From Stenotrophomonas africana (GTDB taxonomy: Bacteria > Pseudomonadota > Gammaproteobacteria > Xanthomonadales > Xanthomonadaceae), in the NCBI RefSeq assembly GCF_013004645.1, contig NZ_JABEME010000005.1, positions 124,001 through 188,000 on the forward strand: 64,000 nucleotides of DNA, read 5' to 3'. Both the position numbers and the translations under genes were made by a program. This document shows, piece by piece, positions 19,289 to 26,551 of this stretch. Within the stretch, counting starts at the first letter, position 1; every line of letters begins with the position of its first letter. Under the pieces are notes generated by a model. The model was given only the letters and a program-made list of their open reading frames with translations, searched no databases and had not been told where the DNA came from.

Positions 19289-19639
19289 ATGGCCGTCAAA
19301 CGTGTCGTCGCCAACATCGCCACGCCTGACCCTGCGCGTGCCGCAGCGTTCTATGGCGAACTGCTGGGCATGCCGGTGGTGATGGACCACGGTTGGATCG
19401 TCACCCATGGCGGTGAGGGCAGCGCGCTGGCGCAGATCAGCTTTGCCAGTGAAGGGGGTTCCGGCACCGCAGTGCCGGACCTGTCGATCGAAGTGGACAA
19501 TCTGCAGCAGGTACTGGAACGGATACGCGCGGCCGACATCCCGCTGGAATATGGCCCGGCCGATGAACCCTGGGGCGTGCGCCGCTTCTTCGTCCGTGAC
19601 CCCTTCGGGCGATTGTTGAACATCCTCGCCCACACCTGA
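19289..19639 (+). CDS. VOC family (glyoxalase/bleomycin resistance-like) protein
   Basis: A 116-residue single-module vicinal-oxygen-chelate protein. VANIATPDPARAAAFYGELL is the typical first beta-alpha unit, and PWGVRRFFVRDPFGRLLNIL is the typical C-terminal strand pair with a DPxG turn. GAGGAG precedes the ATG at 19289. VOC proteins of this size act as dimers on small electrophiles or bind drugs. The substrate is not evident. Confidence 0.85.
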   Translation: MAVKRVVANIATPDPARAAAFYGELLGMPVVMDHGWIVTHGGEGSALAQISFASEGGSGTAVPDLSIEVDNLQQVLERIRAADIPLEYGPADEPWGVRRFFVRDPFGRLLNILAHT

Positions 19640-19654
19640 GCGACAGACGGTTCG

Positions 19655-20275
19655 TCAGCGCCGCTTGGCACCGGCCGGTGGCACGCCGACCAGGCGCAGG
19701 CAATCGGCCTGCACGGCTTCGATGAACGCGTCGGCATCCTGTGCCGGTGTGGCGATCAGGTCGTCGGTAGCGCCGTGCACGCCGGCATAGATCAACGAGG
19801 CAGTAACCTGCGGCGCTGGAAGCTGCCATAGACCGGCGGCGTTACCCGCTTCGAGTATGCCCAGCAGGTGCTGCTGGATTGTGTTGCGTTCGGCGTTGCC
19901 GCGCTGATGGTGGTGATGGTTGGCGTACACCACGTCGTGCAGCGCGCAGGTGCGCACGTAGAGCTCGATGTTGGTGCGGATCCAGGCACGCAGGCGTGCT
20001 ACGCCATCGCCGGCGGGGTGTTGCTGCACGGCCTGGTCGACCGCTTCCATGAACTGCCGCGTGTAGCGTTGTGCCAGCGCCTGCAGGATCTCGGTGCGCG
20101 AGGCGAAGTAGGTATAGAAGGTGCCCTTGGCCACATCAGCCGCGGCGACGATGTCGCTGATGGTGGTGGCGTCTACCCCCTTTGACAGGAACAGTGCCTG
20201 CGCGGCGTCCATCAGTTCTTCCTGACGGGTTTCCGCGGGCTTGGTGCGAGGCCTGGCGACAGCTGGGGTCTGCAT
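19655..20275 (-). CDS. TetR/AcrR family transcriptional repressor
   Basis: A 206-residue regulator. The N-terminal HTH spans about residues 15-60: QEELMDAAQALFLSKGVDAT, TISDIVAAADVAKGTFYTYF. The C-terminal ligand domain is helical and contains an unusual NHHHHQRG segment. The ATG at 20275 is preferred to a TTG nine bases earlier. It is divergent from an MFS efflux gene across a strong palindromic operator, so it probably represses both genes until a substrate of the pump binds. Confidence 0.92.
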   Translation of the reverse strand: MQTPAVARPRTKPAETRQEELMDAAQALFLSKGVDATTISDIVAAADVAKGTFYTYFASRTEILQALAQRYTRQFMEAVDQAVQQHPAGDGVARLRAWIRTNIELYVRTCALHDVVYANHHHHQRGNAERNTIQQHLLGILEAGNAAGLWQLPAPQVTASLIYAGVHGATDDLIATPAQDADAFIEAVQADCLRLVGVPPAGAKRR

Positions 20276-20326
20276 GGTGGGCAAGGTTCGGGTGCGACGG
20301 TAGCCATTCTAGCCGTCCTTCAACAT

Positions 20327-20361
20327 TGACTGACCGCCGGTCATTGACCGACGGTCAGTCA
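20327..20361. promoter_or_regulatory. Palindromic operator for the TetR regulator
   Basis: TGACTGACCG (20327-20336) is the exact inverted copy of CGGTCAGTCA (20352-20361). Inside lie two tandem palindromes, TGACCGCCGGTCA (20331-20343) and TGACCGACGGTCA (20345-20357), 14 bases apart. That suits two TetR dimers on one DNA face pattern. The MFS promoter -35 box (TTGACC, 20344-20349) is inside it. On the other strand a TAGAAT -10 box for the regulator lies at 20311-20306. Confidence 0.8.
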
Positions 20362-20372
20362 GTGGCTACGAT
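20344..20372 (+). promoter_or_regulatory. Promoter of the MFS efflux gene
   Basis: TTGACC (20344-20349) and TACGAT (20367-20372) are separated by 17 bases, close to sigma-70 consensus. The -35 box is buried in the operator, so repressor binding would block polymerase. Confidence 0.65.
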
Positions 20373-20401
20373 GCGCGCACGTCCTCCCCCGGGATCCACA
20401 C

Positions 20402-21874
20402 ATGCAACGTTTCCAACGTCCGGCGCTGGTGTTGGCCGCCTACCTCGGCACGTTTCTCGCCTCGCTGGACATCAGCATCGTCAACGTCGCGCTACCCACC
20501 CTGCAGCAGGCGTTGAGCACTGACATGGCCGGGCTGCAATGGGTGATCAATGCGTATGCGATCGCGTTGTCGGCGCTGATGCTGTCGGCAGGGCCGCTCG
20601 GGGACCGTTACGGTCATCGGCGGATGTGGTTGATCAGCGTCGCCACCTTCACTCTTGGTTCGTTGCTCTGCGCCTGTGCCAACACTCTTGCGACCCTGGT
20701 GGCTGGACGCGCAGTGCAGGGCATCGCGGGCGCATTGTTGATTCCCAGCGCCATGCCGATCCTCAGCCACGCCTTCCCAGACGCGCGACTACGCGCACGC
20801 GCGATCGGCGGCTGGTCGGCGTTCAGTGCGTTGGCCCTGGTGCTGGGCCCGCTGCTGGGCGGCGTGCTGGTGCAGCGCGCCGGATGGCCCAGCATCTTCC
20901 TGATCAACCTGCCGCTGGGCCTGCTCGCGTTGGCACTGGGCGCCTGGGGAATTCCGGAACGGCGGCATCCGCAGCACGCTGCACTGGACCCTGCCGGGCA
21001 GCTGCTTAGCATCGTCGCGCTGGGTGCGCTGAGTTACGGGCTGATCGCGATCGGCGCGCATGGCCTGCTGGCCCCGGTGACGCTGCTGGCGTTGGGCGTC
21101 GCAGCCGCTGGACTGATCCTGTTCGGCATCGTCGAACGCCGCGTGGCACGCCCACTGCTGGCGCTGGACCTGTTTGCCGACCGCCGCTTCGGCATGTTCA
21201 ACCTGGCATCGTTCGTGCTGGGCTTCACTGCCTATGCCAGCCTGTTCTTCCTGTCGCTGTTCTTCCAGCAGGCGCAGGGGCACAGCGCTGCGCAGGCCGG
21301 CGCCCAGTTGGCGCCGCAGTTCCTGTTGATGGGTGTCGTCTCGCTGTTGTTCGGTCGTCTGGTCGCTTACCTCGGGCTGCATGCCGCGCTGGCGCTGGGC
21401 TACGCCCTGGCCGGGACAGCGCTGTGCGCGATGGCTACGTTTGAACCGGCTACTTCACGTGCCTATGCCAGTGCTGTACTGGTGCTGCTTGGCGTTGGAA
21501 TGGGGCTGGCAGTGCCGGCGACCGGCATGGCCGTCATGGCCAGCGCGCCGGTCGAGCGCGCGGGTATCGCTTCAGCCACGATGAACGCATTGCGCCAGGC
21601 AGGCATGAGCCTGGGCATCGCGCTGCTGGGCAGCCTGATGGGCCAGCGCGCCGTACAACAGTTCGCTACTTCCGCACAGGCGGCCGGGCAGCGGGGGCTG
21701 GTGGCACAGGCGCGCGAAATGATCCTGCAACCGAGCTCGATGCACGCCACGCCGCAGATGCTGGCGTGGTATCGCAGTGCGATGGCCAGTGGTTTCGGCT
21801 GGGCGATGGCGGTGGCCGGTGCGCTGGCCCTGCTTGTGGCGCTGGGTCTGTATCGGCAGCGCGCACCGGCCTGA
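20402..21874 (+). CDS. DHA2 family MFS drug efflux transporter
   Basis: A 490-residue inner-membrane protein with about 14 transmembrane helices, in the size range of EmrB/QacA-type proton antiporters. TM1 carries GTFLASLDISIVNVALPTLQ, the DHA2 motif D1 (LDxTxVNVALP). Motif A is PLGDRYGHRRM, and motif C is ALALVLGPLLGGVL. The gene lacks a neighbouring membrane-fusion protein, so it may pump only into the periplasm. The operator and divergent TetR imply inducible expression by toxic compounds; the substrates are unknown. Confidence 0.92.
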   Translation: MQRFQRPALVLAAYLGTFLASLDISIVNVALPTLQQALSTDMAGLQWVINAYAIALSALMLSAGPLGDRYGHRRMWLISVATFTLGSLLCACANTLATLVAGRAVQGIAGALLIPSAMPILSHAFPDARLRARAIGGWSAFSALALVLGPLLGGVLVQRAGWPSIFLINLPLGLLALALGAWGIPERRHPQHAALDPAGQLLSIVALGALSYGLIAIGAHGLLAPVTLLALGVAAAGLILFGIVERRVARPLLALDLFADRRFGMFNLASFVLGFTAYASLFFLSLFFQQAQGHSAAQAGAQLAPQFLLMGVVSLLFGRLVAYLGLHAALALGYALAGTALCAMATFEPATSRAYASAVLVLLGVGMGLAVPATGMAVMASAPVERAGIASATMNALRQAGMSLGIALLGSLMGQRAVQQFATSAQAAGQRGLVAQAREMILQPSSMHATPQMLAWYRSAMASGFGWAMAVAGALALLVALGLYRQRAPA

Positions 21875-21884
21875 CGCGCGGCAT

Positions 21885-22190
21885 TCAGCCCTGCTGGCGT
21901 TGCGGGCCCTCTGTCGTGCGTTCGGTCTCCTGTTGCTGCTGTTGCTGCTGGCGCGCATTGGCGTGGCGAGCGTGTCCACCTTCACGACCGATCGCGGCCA
22001 TGTGCTGGCGGTTGCGGCTGATCGCCTCGCCGCCCTTGCGGCCTGCGACACGTGCTTCGGCCGGACTGAATTCGTGCGCGTTGCCGGAGGCGTGCGCGGC
22101 CCGCCCGCCCTTGGCAGCGATCGCGCGCTGCTTGTCCTGGTCCATTGATGCGAAGCCCCGGTTGGAGCTGCGCGGGTTCTGCTCAGTCAT
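21885..22190 (-). CDS. KGG repeat stress-induced protein (YciG/con-10 type)
   Basis: A 101-residue hydrophilic protein. It begins NRGFASMDQDKQRAIAAKGG and has two more KGG-like units (VAGRKGGEAISRN, IGREGGHARHAN), the hallmark of the KGG/general stress family. The C-terminus is low complexity with a seven-Gln run and further Glu/Gln. AGGAG lies 8 bases before the ATG. Such small proteins accumulate under stress or in stationary phase; their molecular role is not settled. Confidence 0.85.
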   Translation of the reverse strand: MTEQNPRSSNRGFASMDQDKQRAIAAKGGRAAHASGNAHEFSPAEARVAGRKGGEAISRNRQHMAAIGREGGHARHANARQQQQQQQETERTTEGPQRQQG

Positions 22191-22434
22191 GTGAAATCTC
22201 CTGCAGTGTGGACGCCGCCTTCGTAGACGACAGCATCCATGCTTGGCCATCGCACGCTAAGTCCAGGTCGCCATCTTCGCCACAGCTTTCACGCGACCTG
22301 CGCACGGGGCTGATGGCGCAGCCATTCAGGCGGGTGGCGCAACCCGTAAGCGCTTTCGCTCAACCGAGGTCACCGCCGCTGTTGATAGCATGCGCAACAA
22401 CGCCACTCGGCTGGCCACGACAGGGACGTAGAAC

Positions 22435-23919
22435 ATGAACAGGATTGGAGTGATCGTATTGCTGGCCTGTGCCGCCCCCGTCCATGCAGCCAGCCCCCTG
22501 TTGTCCGGCAGCTTTGTCCACGTCGGCTATTCGGCCACCGACGAACAACTGCCGGCATCGCAGTTGCCGCTGTTCCTGGATGAGCTGCAGGACCTGGGCA
22601 ACGACACGATCATCCTCGGTCAGCTGCGTGCCACCCGTGCTGGCGTGGGATGCGCCAGCGGCGTGCAGGATTTCGAATGGATTGCCGGCTTTCCCGGCAA
22701 GCTCGGCACTGTGCTCGACGCGGCAGCCGCGCGCGGCATGAAGGTCGTGGTCGGCACCACCTACAGCTCGGGGCAGTGCGCCACCTTCTGGCAAGGCCAG
22801 AACGCAACGGCCGTGGCACAGGATGCGGCGCAGTCGCTGGCCCAGCTTGGCCAGCAGTACGGATCGCATCCGGCGTTCGCAGGCTGGTACATCACCGACG
22901 AACCGGCACAGGTGCCGGCTGATCGCGCGCCGTTCTACCGCGCGATCGTGGCGGCGCTCAAAGGCAGTACACCTTCGCGGCCGGTGATGGCGGCACCCTA
23001 CCTTGCGTCATCCAGCGTTGATCCGGCCAGCGTGGGCCGGGCTGCTGTGCAGTTCCGTACGGCCACCGGCGTGGATGTGCAGATCTGGCAGGATGGCATC
23101 GGTGCCGCCTCGCATGCCCGATTGTTCCAGTGGGATCACGCCGGCCATTCCACCGAGGCGTATTACGAGGCGCTGTCGGCGGCGCTGGGTGCCAGCGGCC
23201 TGTGGGCCGACATCGAACTGTTCAACCATGGCAGTCCCTTGTTCCTGGACACCGGCAATGGACTGTCCGGCGCCTATCGTCCGGCCTCGGTACAGCGCAT
23301 CAACCAGCAGTTGTGGAGTGCGCGCTCGGCCGGCAAGCGCGTTGCCTGGCTCAACCAGTACCACATGTCCGAGGTGGTCGACCCCGGCCAGGGCTATGGC
23401 GAATCGCCGCGGCTGATGAACACCTATCGCGGGTTGTATGGCCTCGGTGCGTCCTACAGTGTCGATCCGGTGCAGACCACCTACAGCTACAGCGTGGCGC
23501 CAGATGCGAACTATCCCGACAGCAGCGGCCACGAGCTGTTTGATCGCCGCGTGGGAGATCCGCGCAATCCGATGGATGCCGGCTGGGTGGGCGTGCATGG
23601 CAACGTCAGCATCACCATCGACCTGGGCCAACGCAGGCGGGTGGACTGGATCGGCCTGCATACGATGACCCGCCCGGCGTGGGGCATCGTCACGCCGACG
23701 TCGGTGGAGGTGATGTGTGCTGAGCCGGGAACTGCCGCAACCCGCATCGGCGTGCTGTCGGCACCATTCACCCAGGCCGGGCTGAGCGGTTCGACCGAAG
23801 AGGAATACGTGCTGGGCAATGCCGCGCCGCTGGCCGCGCAGTGCCGCACGCTTGAGCTGCGGTTGGCCAATGGCAGCTGGACCTTCCTCAGTGAAATCGA
23901 GATGGCAGCCGAGCAGTAG
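22435..23919 (+). CDS. DUF4434 domain protein (predicted secreted glycoside hydrolase-like)
   Basis: A 494-residue exported protein with an 18-residue signal peptide (GVIVLLACAAPVHAA). Residues ~25-330 form a TIM-barrel-like DUF4434 domain: SGSFVHVGYSATDEQL at the start and AGWYITDEPAQ (E156), where related hydrolases keep an acidic residue after a beta strand. Residues ~350-490 look like a discoidin (F5/8C)-type carbohydrate-binding domain (GNVSITIDLGQRRRVDWIGL, LELRLANGSWTFLSEIEM). The substrate and actual catalysis are not established for this family. Confidence 0.75.
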   Translation: MNRIGVIVLLACAAPVHAASPLLSGSFVHVGYSATDEQLPASQLPLFLDELQDLGNDTIILGQLRATRAGVGCASGVQDFEWIAGFPGKLGTVLDAAAARGMKVVVGTTYSSGQCATFWQGQNATAVAQDAAQSLAQLGQQYGSHPAFAGWYITDEPAQVPADRAPFYRAIVAALKGSTPSRPVMAAPYLASSSVDPASVGRAAVQFRTATGVDVQIWQDGIGAASHARLFQWDHAGHSTEAYYEALSAALGASGLWADIELFNHGSPLFLDTGNGLSGAYRPASVQRINQQLWSARSAGKRVAWLNQYHMSEVVDPGQGYGESPRLMNTYRGLYGLGASYSVDPVQTTYSYSVAPDANYPDSSGHELFDRRVGDPRNPMDAGWVGVHGNVSITIDLGQRRRVDWIGLHTMTRPAWGIVTPTSVEVMCAEPGTAATRIGVLSAPFTQAGLSGSTEEEYVLGNAAPLAAQCRTLELRLANGSWTFLSEIEMAAEQ

Positions 23920-23923
23920 CGCC

Positions 23924-24388
23924 TCAGCGCTGGGGTGTGTCGCGCAGTCGCTGCGCGAACGGCCGCTGCTCAAGCGCCTGCAGTGCGTCGCGCAGCACCT
24001 GCTCCAACGGCTGTCCAAGATCGGCATCGAGGCTGCGCGCCGCGCGCGCCGTGGCTTGCCATTGCGCCTGCAGCGCCGGCAACGCCTGCAGCGCGCGCGG
24101 GCTCAACTGCAGGATGCGCTCGCGGCTGTCTTCACCGACCGCAGCGTGCAGCCAACCGTCGCGCACCATCGCTGAAACCGTCTGGCTGAGCGCCGAATGG
24201 CTGAGTCCGCAGGCCAGTGCCAGGTCCTTGATGCGGCAGGGGCCCTGCGCCATCAGCGTGCGCAGCACCGGGGTGTAGCGCGGCCGGTAGTCCAGCTTCA
24301 GGTCGCGGTAGGCCTGCTCGACCGCCGGGTCGAGCTGGTCGAGCAGGGCCCGCAGCAGCGTTCCCAAGGTGGCGTGTTGGAGATCCAT
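23924..24388 (-). CDS. MarR family transcriptional regulator
   Basis: A 154-residue winged-helix regulator. CRIKDLALACGLSHSALSQT is the recognition HTH, and LHAAVGEDSRERILQLSPRA is the wing with the MarR DxRxxxxxLT-like motif. ATG 24388 has no ribosome site; a -10-like TATCAT ends 7 bases before it, so the mRNA may be leaderless. The gene is divergent from an S41 peptidase and shares a palindrome with it, suggesting autoregulation and control of the neighbour. Confidence 0.9.
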   Translation of the reverse strand: MDLQHATLGTLLRALLDQLDPAVEQAYRDLKLDYRPRYTPVLRTLMAQGPCRIKDLALACGLSHSALSQTVSAMVRDGWLHAAVGEDSRERILQLSPRALQALPALQAQWQATARAARSLDADLGQPLEQVLRDALQALEQRPFAQRLRDTPQR

Positions 24389-24394
24389 GGTGGC

Positions 24395-24422
24395 GATGAT
24401 ATATAAGCACTTACATATCATC
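24395..24422. promoter_or_regulatory. MarR-type operator with overlapping divergent promoters
   Basis: A 28-base palindrome: GATGATATATAAG and CTTACATATCATC are inverted copies with 12 of 13 pairs, around a 2-base centre. On the minus strand TTGATG (24424-24419) and TATCAT (24401-24396) are 17 bases apart and serve the regulator. On the plus strand TATCAT (24416-24421) with GCGATG 17 bases upstream serves the peptidase. Both promoters therefore use the same DNA and would be shut by one bound dimer. Confidence 0.75.
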
Positions 24423-24437
24423 AACGGGGGTGCGGTC

Positions 24438-25349
24438 ATGGCGGTTTCGTGGATGCTGGGCGCGCTGCTGGCGGCGTCCTGCCCGGCCCAGGACGCGGTG
24501 CTGCAGGCGGCGGCCACGGCGATACAGGCGCAGTACCTGGACGTGGCCGAGGGCGCGCGCATTGCCGAGGCGGTGCGCGGCTGGTCCAGCCAGCAGCGCT
24601 ATGTGGACAGCTGCGCGGACCCGAAGGCGTTCAGCGCACGCCTGAACCAGGATCTGGACGTGTTCGATGGCCACTTCCATGTCGAGCGGGTGGATGTCAG
24701 CGGCGGCCAGGACGACTGGCTGATGGCCTGGCGCGCGGATGCGCGCAGCACGGGTGCGGGCGTGCGCGAGGTGCGGGTGCTGGAGGGCAATATCGGTTAC
24801 CTGCGCCTGAGCACCTTCTATCCGCTCGATCTGGCCCGGCCGAAGCTGGCCGCAGCTTTCACCCTGCTGGCCGACACCGATGGCCTGGTGCTGGACCTGC
24901 GCCAGAACGGGGGGGGCGATGAAGGCAGTGCGGACCTGCTGGTGCGTACCCTGCTGGAGTTGGATGTCACCGCAGTGCAGGTGCTGGAGCAACGTGGACG
25001 GCGTACCCCCGCGCCACTGCCGCCAGCGAGCCTTTCGCCGTACCTGAAGCCGTTGGTGATCCTGACCGACCGCCGCACCGGATCGGCTGCTGAATTTGTC
25101 GCGTACTCGCTGCAGGCGCAGGGGCGGGCACGTGTCGTTGGTAGTCGGAGCGGGGGCGCGGCACATATGTTCGATGATCCTGTGCTGCTGCCGGATGGCT
25201 ATCAGATCAGCATTCCCGACCGGCAGCCGATCAACCTGCGTACCGGTACCAACTGGGAACGTACTGGTGTCACGCCCGATGCAGCAGGCGGTGACGATCC
25301 GCTGTTCGTCGCGCGGCAGTTGCTGGCCCGATCCGCATTGCAGAAATGA
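24438..25349 (+). CDS. S41 family peptidase
   Basis: A 303-residue protein with a hydrophobic N-terminus (MAVSWMLGALLAASCPAQ), probably a signal peptide. NIGYLRLSTFYPLDLARPKL and TDGLVLDLRQNGGG are the tail-specific protease core, and the nucleophile lies in RRTGSAAEFVAYSL (S216, conserved SAAE). No PDZ domain is visible, so it resembles IRBP/interphotoreceptor-type S41 enzymes rather than CtpA. ATG 24438 is preceded by a GGGGG stretch at 6 bases. It is divergent from MarR and under the shared operator; the substrate is unknown. Confidence 0.85.
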   Translation: MAVSWMLGALLAASCPAQDAVLQAAATAIQAQYLDVAEGARIAEAVRGWSSQQRYVDSCADPKAFSARLNQDLDVFDGHFHVERVDVSGGQDDWLMAWRADARSTGAGVREVRVLEGNIGYLRLSTFYPLDLARPKLAAAFTLLADTDGLVLDLRQNGGGDEGSADLLVRTLLELDVTAVQVLEQRGRRTPAPLPPASLSPYLKPLVILTDRRTGSAAEFVAYSLQAQGRARVVGSRSGGAAHMFDDPVLLPDGYQISIPDRQPINLRTGTNWERTGVTPDAAGGDDPLFVARQLLARSALQK

Positions 25350-25438
25350 ACGCACAATTGCAACCGCGCCCTATCGCAGACGACATGCTGCATGCCTAGA
25401 ATCGAAGCATCCCGGTAGTTCCCGGGCGCTTCGAGTGA

Positions 25439-26341
25439 ATGGACTCAATGAAGATTCTGTTGACCGGCAGTTCCGGGCGGATCGGGCGTGCGATCTTCGG
25501 CGCGTTGGCGGCGGCCCATGAAGTGGTGGGGTTGGATCGCAGTCCGTTCGCCACTACGCGCATCATCGCCGATGTCACCGACCGTCATGCGGTCACGCGG
25601 GCGGTGCAGGGCGTCGACGCGGTCATCCATGCTGCGGCGCTGCACGCCCCGCACGTCGGGCTGGTGCCGGATGCGGTGTTCCAGCAGATCAATGTGGACG
25701 CCACCGCGCACCTGCTGCAGGCGGCACGCGAGGCCGGTGCACGGCGCTTCGTGCTGACCAGCACCACCGCGCTCTATGGTCACGCGGTGGTGGCCGGCGG
25801 CTGCCGCTGGATCGACGAGGACACCGAACCCCTGCCGCGCACCATCTACCATCGCAGCAAGCTGCAGGCAGAGGCGTTGGCTGAAGCTGCCGCCGCGCCG
25901 GGCTTCAGCGTGCGCGTGCTGCGCATGGCCCGCTGCTTCCCCGAGCCACCGGAGCGGATGGCGATGTTCCGCCTGCACCGTGGCATCGACGCGCGCGACG
26001 TGGCCAGCGCGCACGCCGCGCTGCTGCACGATGAGGGCGCGGCCTTCGCGCGCTACATTGCCTGCGCACCGACGCCGTTCCAGCGCGAGGACTGCCTGGA
26101 ACTGGCGACCCAGCCGCGCAACGTGCTGGCCCGTCGCGCGCCACAGCTGCTGGCCGAGTTCGAGCGCCGCCGCTGGCCGTTGCCGCTCAGCATCGATCGC
26201 GTCTACGACAGCGCCCGTATGCGCAGGACGTTGGGCTGGCAGCCGCGCTTTGGCCCGGACGATGTCCTGCAGCAGTACGCCGCTGGCAGCATCGAAGTTC
26301 TGCCGCGGGCGCAATGGATCAAGGACCGCGTGGCCGAATAG
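25439..26341 (+). CDS. NAD(P)-dependent epimerase/dehydratase family protein (extended SDR)
   Basis: A 300-residue Rossmann enzyme. The nucleotide-binding GSSGRIG lies near residue 11. DAVIHAAALHAPH and LTSTTALYGHAV are SDR core strands, and the catalytic YHRSK (Tyr-x-x-x-Lys) is near residue 138. The C-terminal part ends with RRTLGWQPRFGPDDVLQQYA, typical of nucleotide-sugar epimerases. The start may be ATG 25439 or ATG 25448; the latter has a better-spaced GGA. No sugar-pathway neighbours are present to define the substrate. Confidence 0.85.
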   Translation: MDSMKILLTGSSGRIGRAIFGALAAAHEVVGLDRSPFATTRIIADVTDRHAVTRAVQGVDAVIHAAALHAPHVGLVPDAVFQQINVDATAHLLQAAREAGARRFVLTSTTALYGHAVVAGGCRWIDEDTEPLPRTIYHRSKLQAEALAEAAAAPGFSVRVLRMARCFPEPPERMAMFRLHRGIDARDVASAHAALLHDEGAAFARYIACAPTPFQREDCLELATQPRNVLARRAPQLLAEFERRRWPLPLSIDRVYDSARMRRTLGWQPRFGPDDVLQQYAAGSIEVLPRAQWIKDRVAE

Positions 26342-26551
26342 GGCGGCAACGGGGCGGGTTCCTGACCCGACCCTGAGCAGGTTCAGGAATGTGCAGGCCC
26401 GCCGCCTCAACCTCGTTGGCAGGCGGCCGCTAACCCGGTGCGCTTCCAGTGCCGGGCACGACCCGGCGGCCGGTGGCCTGCGCGATGGATCGCGCGCCTG
26501 CGCGGTGCCTTCGCGGCGCCGGTCGTCCTGAACTGCCTTGCGGACCTTTCC

